Of a DNA stretch of 64,000 nt, positions 62,878 through 64,000 are shown one piece after another. The stretch spans positions 1-64,000 of the forward strand of contig CAZSDU010000004.1 in NCBI GenBank assembly GCA_964605775.1, given 5' to 3'. The notes under the pieces are model-generated. The model was not told the origin of the DNA. It saw only the letters and a program-made list of their open reading frames with translations, and ran no database searches. The stretch comes from CAZSDU01 sp964605775. Lineage in GTDB: Bacteria > Bacteroidota > Bacteroidia > Bacteroidales > FEN-979. The translations under genes were made by a program, and so were the position numbers. Position 1 is the first letter of the stretch, and every line of letters starts with the position of its first letter.

Positions 62878-62878
62878 A

Positions 62879-62912
62879 ATAAAAAAAGCCCTGAAGCTGA
62901 TACTCCAGGGCT
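62879..62912 (-). terminator. Riboswitch-controlled terminator before ribD
   Basis: On minus, AGCCCTGGAG (from 62912) pairs with CTTCAGGGCT (ending 62887) through a 10-bp stem including one G-U, loop TATCAG, followed by TTTTTTT. It is the expression platform of the FMN riboswitch and lies directly before the ribD start. Confidence 0.92.
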
Positions 62913-62943
62913 AAGTATGATAGAATACAAATTCAAAGTGATG

Positions 62944-63064
62944 ATATTCTTCTTTCATCCAGACTATCACTGTCGGTGCCGTAGTTACATCGGCTCAATC
63001 CGGAAATTACCGGAGTCGCGGACTTTACCGCCGGTCGGGAATTACACCCTGCCCTGAAGAATAT
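62944..63064 (-). promoter_or_regulatory. FMN riboswitch (RFN element)
   Basis: About 121 nt on the minus strand match the RFN aptamer: CAGGGCAGGGTG, CCCGACCGGCGGTA, AAGTCCGCG, then GCCGACAGTGATAGTCTGGATG at the 3' side. Helix P1 is a perfect 9-bp pairing of ATATTCTTC (63064-63056) with GAAGAATAT (62952-62944). Bound FMN should stabilise P1 and permit the downstream terminator to form, shutting off ribD-ribE-ribBA-ribH. The nearest upstream gene ends at 63102, so the promoter must overlap its 3' end or the RNA reads through from it; no TAnnTTTG box is seen here. Confidence 0.97.
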
Positions 63065-63094
63065 AATATATGTTTATGAACGATTCCGGATAAT

Positions 63095-63116
63095 CTGATC
63101 ATTACTGAATGATCAG
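63095..63116. repeat. Perfect 9-bp hairpin overlapping a stop codon
   Basis: CTGATCATT and AATGATCAG with the loop ACTG form a 22-nt perfect hairpin covering the last codons and stop of the T9SS cargo gene. It has no T run on either side, so it is not a classic terminator; an RNA 3' stabiliser or transcription end is possible. Confidence 0.5.
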
Positions 63117-64000
63117 ACGTTCCGTCTTAACTTCGTCTCCGCTTTCAACTTTCACAATATAAACACCGCTGGAATATTTGGAAACATCGAATGCACGAAT
63201 TAATCTCGTATCAGCACTGGATAGTTTCTCCTGATGCATGGTTTGTCCTTTCAGGTCGCTGATGCTGAGATGGGCTGTTTTGTTTTTCAGTCCTGTAAAA
63301 TGGAATATCACATTTCCTGTTGTCGGGTTGGGCTGGACAGAGAACGAGAGCGTTTCTTCAGCCTGTTCCTGGATACCGGTGCAGGGGTCGAAAATGACAG
63401 TGGCTTGATCTGTTACAGATTCTGTACATGGAGCAAGGGGATAACCGGTTAGCGACAAAACTACCGAACCATAGGCATGGTCTCCCGACCCAGGATAATA
63501 AATCGTTATGGCCAGAGTATCATTACTAAAATGTCCATCTCCGGCAGAGGTCCATTTGATATGATCATAACCGCTTGCACTTCCAATAATTGGAAAAGCA
63601 GGCACCCACCAGCAGTAAGTCTCATCTTCTCCCGCACTGACAACAGGGGCAGTATTCACAGTAACCTTTATAGAATCGGTTTTGGTTTGGCTGCCATCAT
63701 TGGTGGCACAATAATAGGTGGTAGTGACCAGGGGAGCGACGCTAGGGTCTTTCTGGGTGGAAGTAAAACCGGGAGGATTGGAGGTCCAATTATAGGTATA
63801 ACTTCCGGAGCCACCGGTAGCATTGACATCGAGTTGGGAAGAACCGCCCAGGCAGATCACTTCAGGGTTGGCGAGAGCATTAACCGTAAACAAATTCATA
63901 AAGCTGAAAGATGCAATCCTGGTCTTCCAGTTTGTGGGAGAGGTACTGGTATAATATTCCTGGGTGTACCAGAAAGTAGTCTGATCAGGATCAACGTTGA
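63102..64000 (-). CDS. C-terminal part of a T9SS cargo protein (cut by window edge)
   Basis: At least 299 codons. The frame is open through the right window edge, reading DQTTFWYTQEYYTSTSPTN and then WKTRIASFSF before the first internal ATG at 63899, so the start is outside. Those residues resemble the sequence around exported multi-domain proteins of this phylum. PKD-like or Ig-like beta repeats follow (GGSGSYTYNWTSNPPGF) and the last 75 residues are a T9SS type A sorting domain (VQPNPTTGNVIFHF; GVYIVKVESGDEVKTERLIIQ). The full protein is probably a large secreted adhesin or enzyme. Confidence 0.8.
   Translation of the reverse strand, partial: NVDPDQTTFWYTQEYYTSTSPTNWKTRIASFSFMNLFTVNALANPEVICLGGSSQLDVNATGGSGSYTYNWTSNPPGFTSTQKDPSVAPLVTTTYYCATNDGSQTKTDSIKVTVNTAPVVSAGEDETYCWWVPAFPIIGSASGYDHIKWTSAGDGHFSNDTLAITIYYPGSGDHAYGSVVLSLTGYPLAPCTESVTDQATVIFDPCTGIQEQAEETLSFSVQPNPTTGNVIFHFTGLKNKTAHLSISDLKGQTMHQEKLSSADTRLIRAFDVSKYSSGVYIVKVESGDEVKTERLIIQ

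Noticed and set aside
1..64000. tRNA or rRNA genes
   Set aside because: No T-loop or acceptor-stem pattern or rRNA-like segment was found on either strand by eye; a covariance search would be decisive.

Overview
The window comes from a member of the Bacteroidota, most likely class Bacteroidia. Three exported proteins end in type IX secretion (T9SS) sorting domains. There is a TonB receptor/DUF4249 lipoprotein pair, lineage families (DUF5606, a BT_3928-type DoxX/thioredoxin-like protein, DUF1599), and at least 16 copies of the Bacteroidota -7 promoter box TAnnTTTG just upstream of genes. Most of the window is ordinary, densely packed chromosome. I found no rRNA, tRNA, CRISPR array or prophage.

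Layout. 0-6.2 kb: oligopeptide-type ABC permease, DoxX/thioredoxin-like protein and DUF1599 on minus; folP and cdaA (c-di-AMP synthesis) on plus; TPR lipoprotein, def and ruvX on minus. 6.3-15.6 kb: dapD, a family 9 glycosyltransferase, a TsaC/Sua5 protein, TonB receptor plus DUF4249 lipoprotein, a T9SS cargo of the Omp28 type, purB. 15.6-26.8 kb: family 2-like glycosyltransferase, DUF5606, pyrK-pyrD, murB, two further glycosyltransferases, universal stress protein, LysM/periplasmic-binding protein, guaA. 26.8-32.1 kb: the one clear accessory segment, with an IS200-like Y1 transposase, a REP-like palindromic repeat array, a truncated alternative C-terminus of a type IIG enzyme and a complete 1243-residue type IIG restriction-modification enzyme. 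32.1-42.7 kb: a long, closely spaced minus-strand run from gcvT through four exported or lipoprotein genes of unknown function (one a large leucine-rich-repeat protein) to comB, a DPP III-type peptidase and an M23 peptidase. 42.8-54.4 kb: FlaA1/CapD-type nucleotide-sugar enzyme, small lipoprotein, tricorn-type protease, OsmC, patatin-POTRA-barrel protein, DUF349 protein, aroC. 54.4-64 kb: agmatine-to-putrescine enzymes, a T9SS cargo, a TPR/PD40/OmpA protein resembling PorE, the riboflavin operon ribD-ribE-ribBA-ribH behind an FMN riboswitch, and the C-terminus of another T9SS cargo cut by the window edge.

Most worth a second look: (i) the type IIG enzyme followed by a silent alternative tail lying between two 306-bp direct repeats that differ at only two positions, next to a REP-type transposase and its presumed repeats; (ii) five genes whose TAnnTTTG box ends only 3-5 nt before the start codon, implying leaderless mRNAs; (iii) an FMN riboswitch whose aptamer 5' strand and terminator 3' strand share nine identical bases, giving an explicit antiterminator; (iv) an exported LRR protein made of three super-repeats, each introduced by a WWxxLSxxW-type motif, within a four-gene cluster of unknown envelope proteins.
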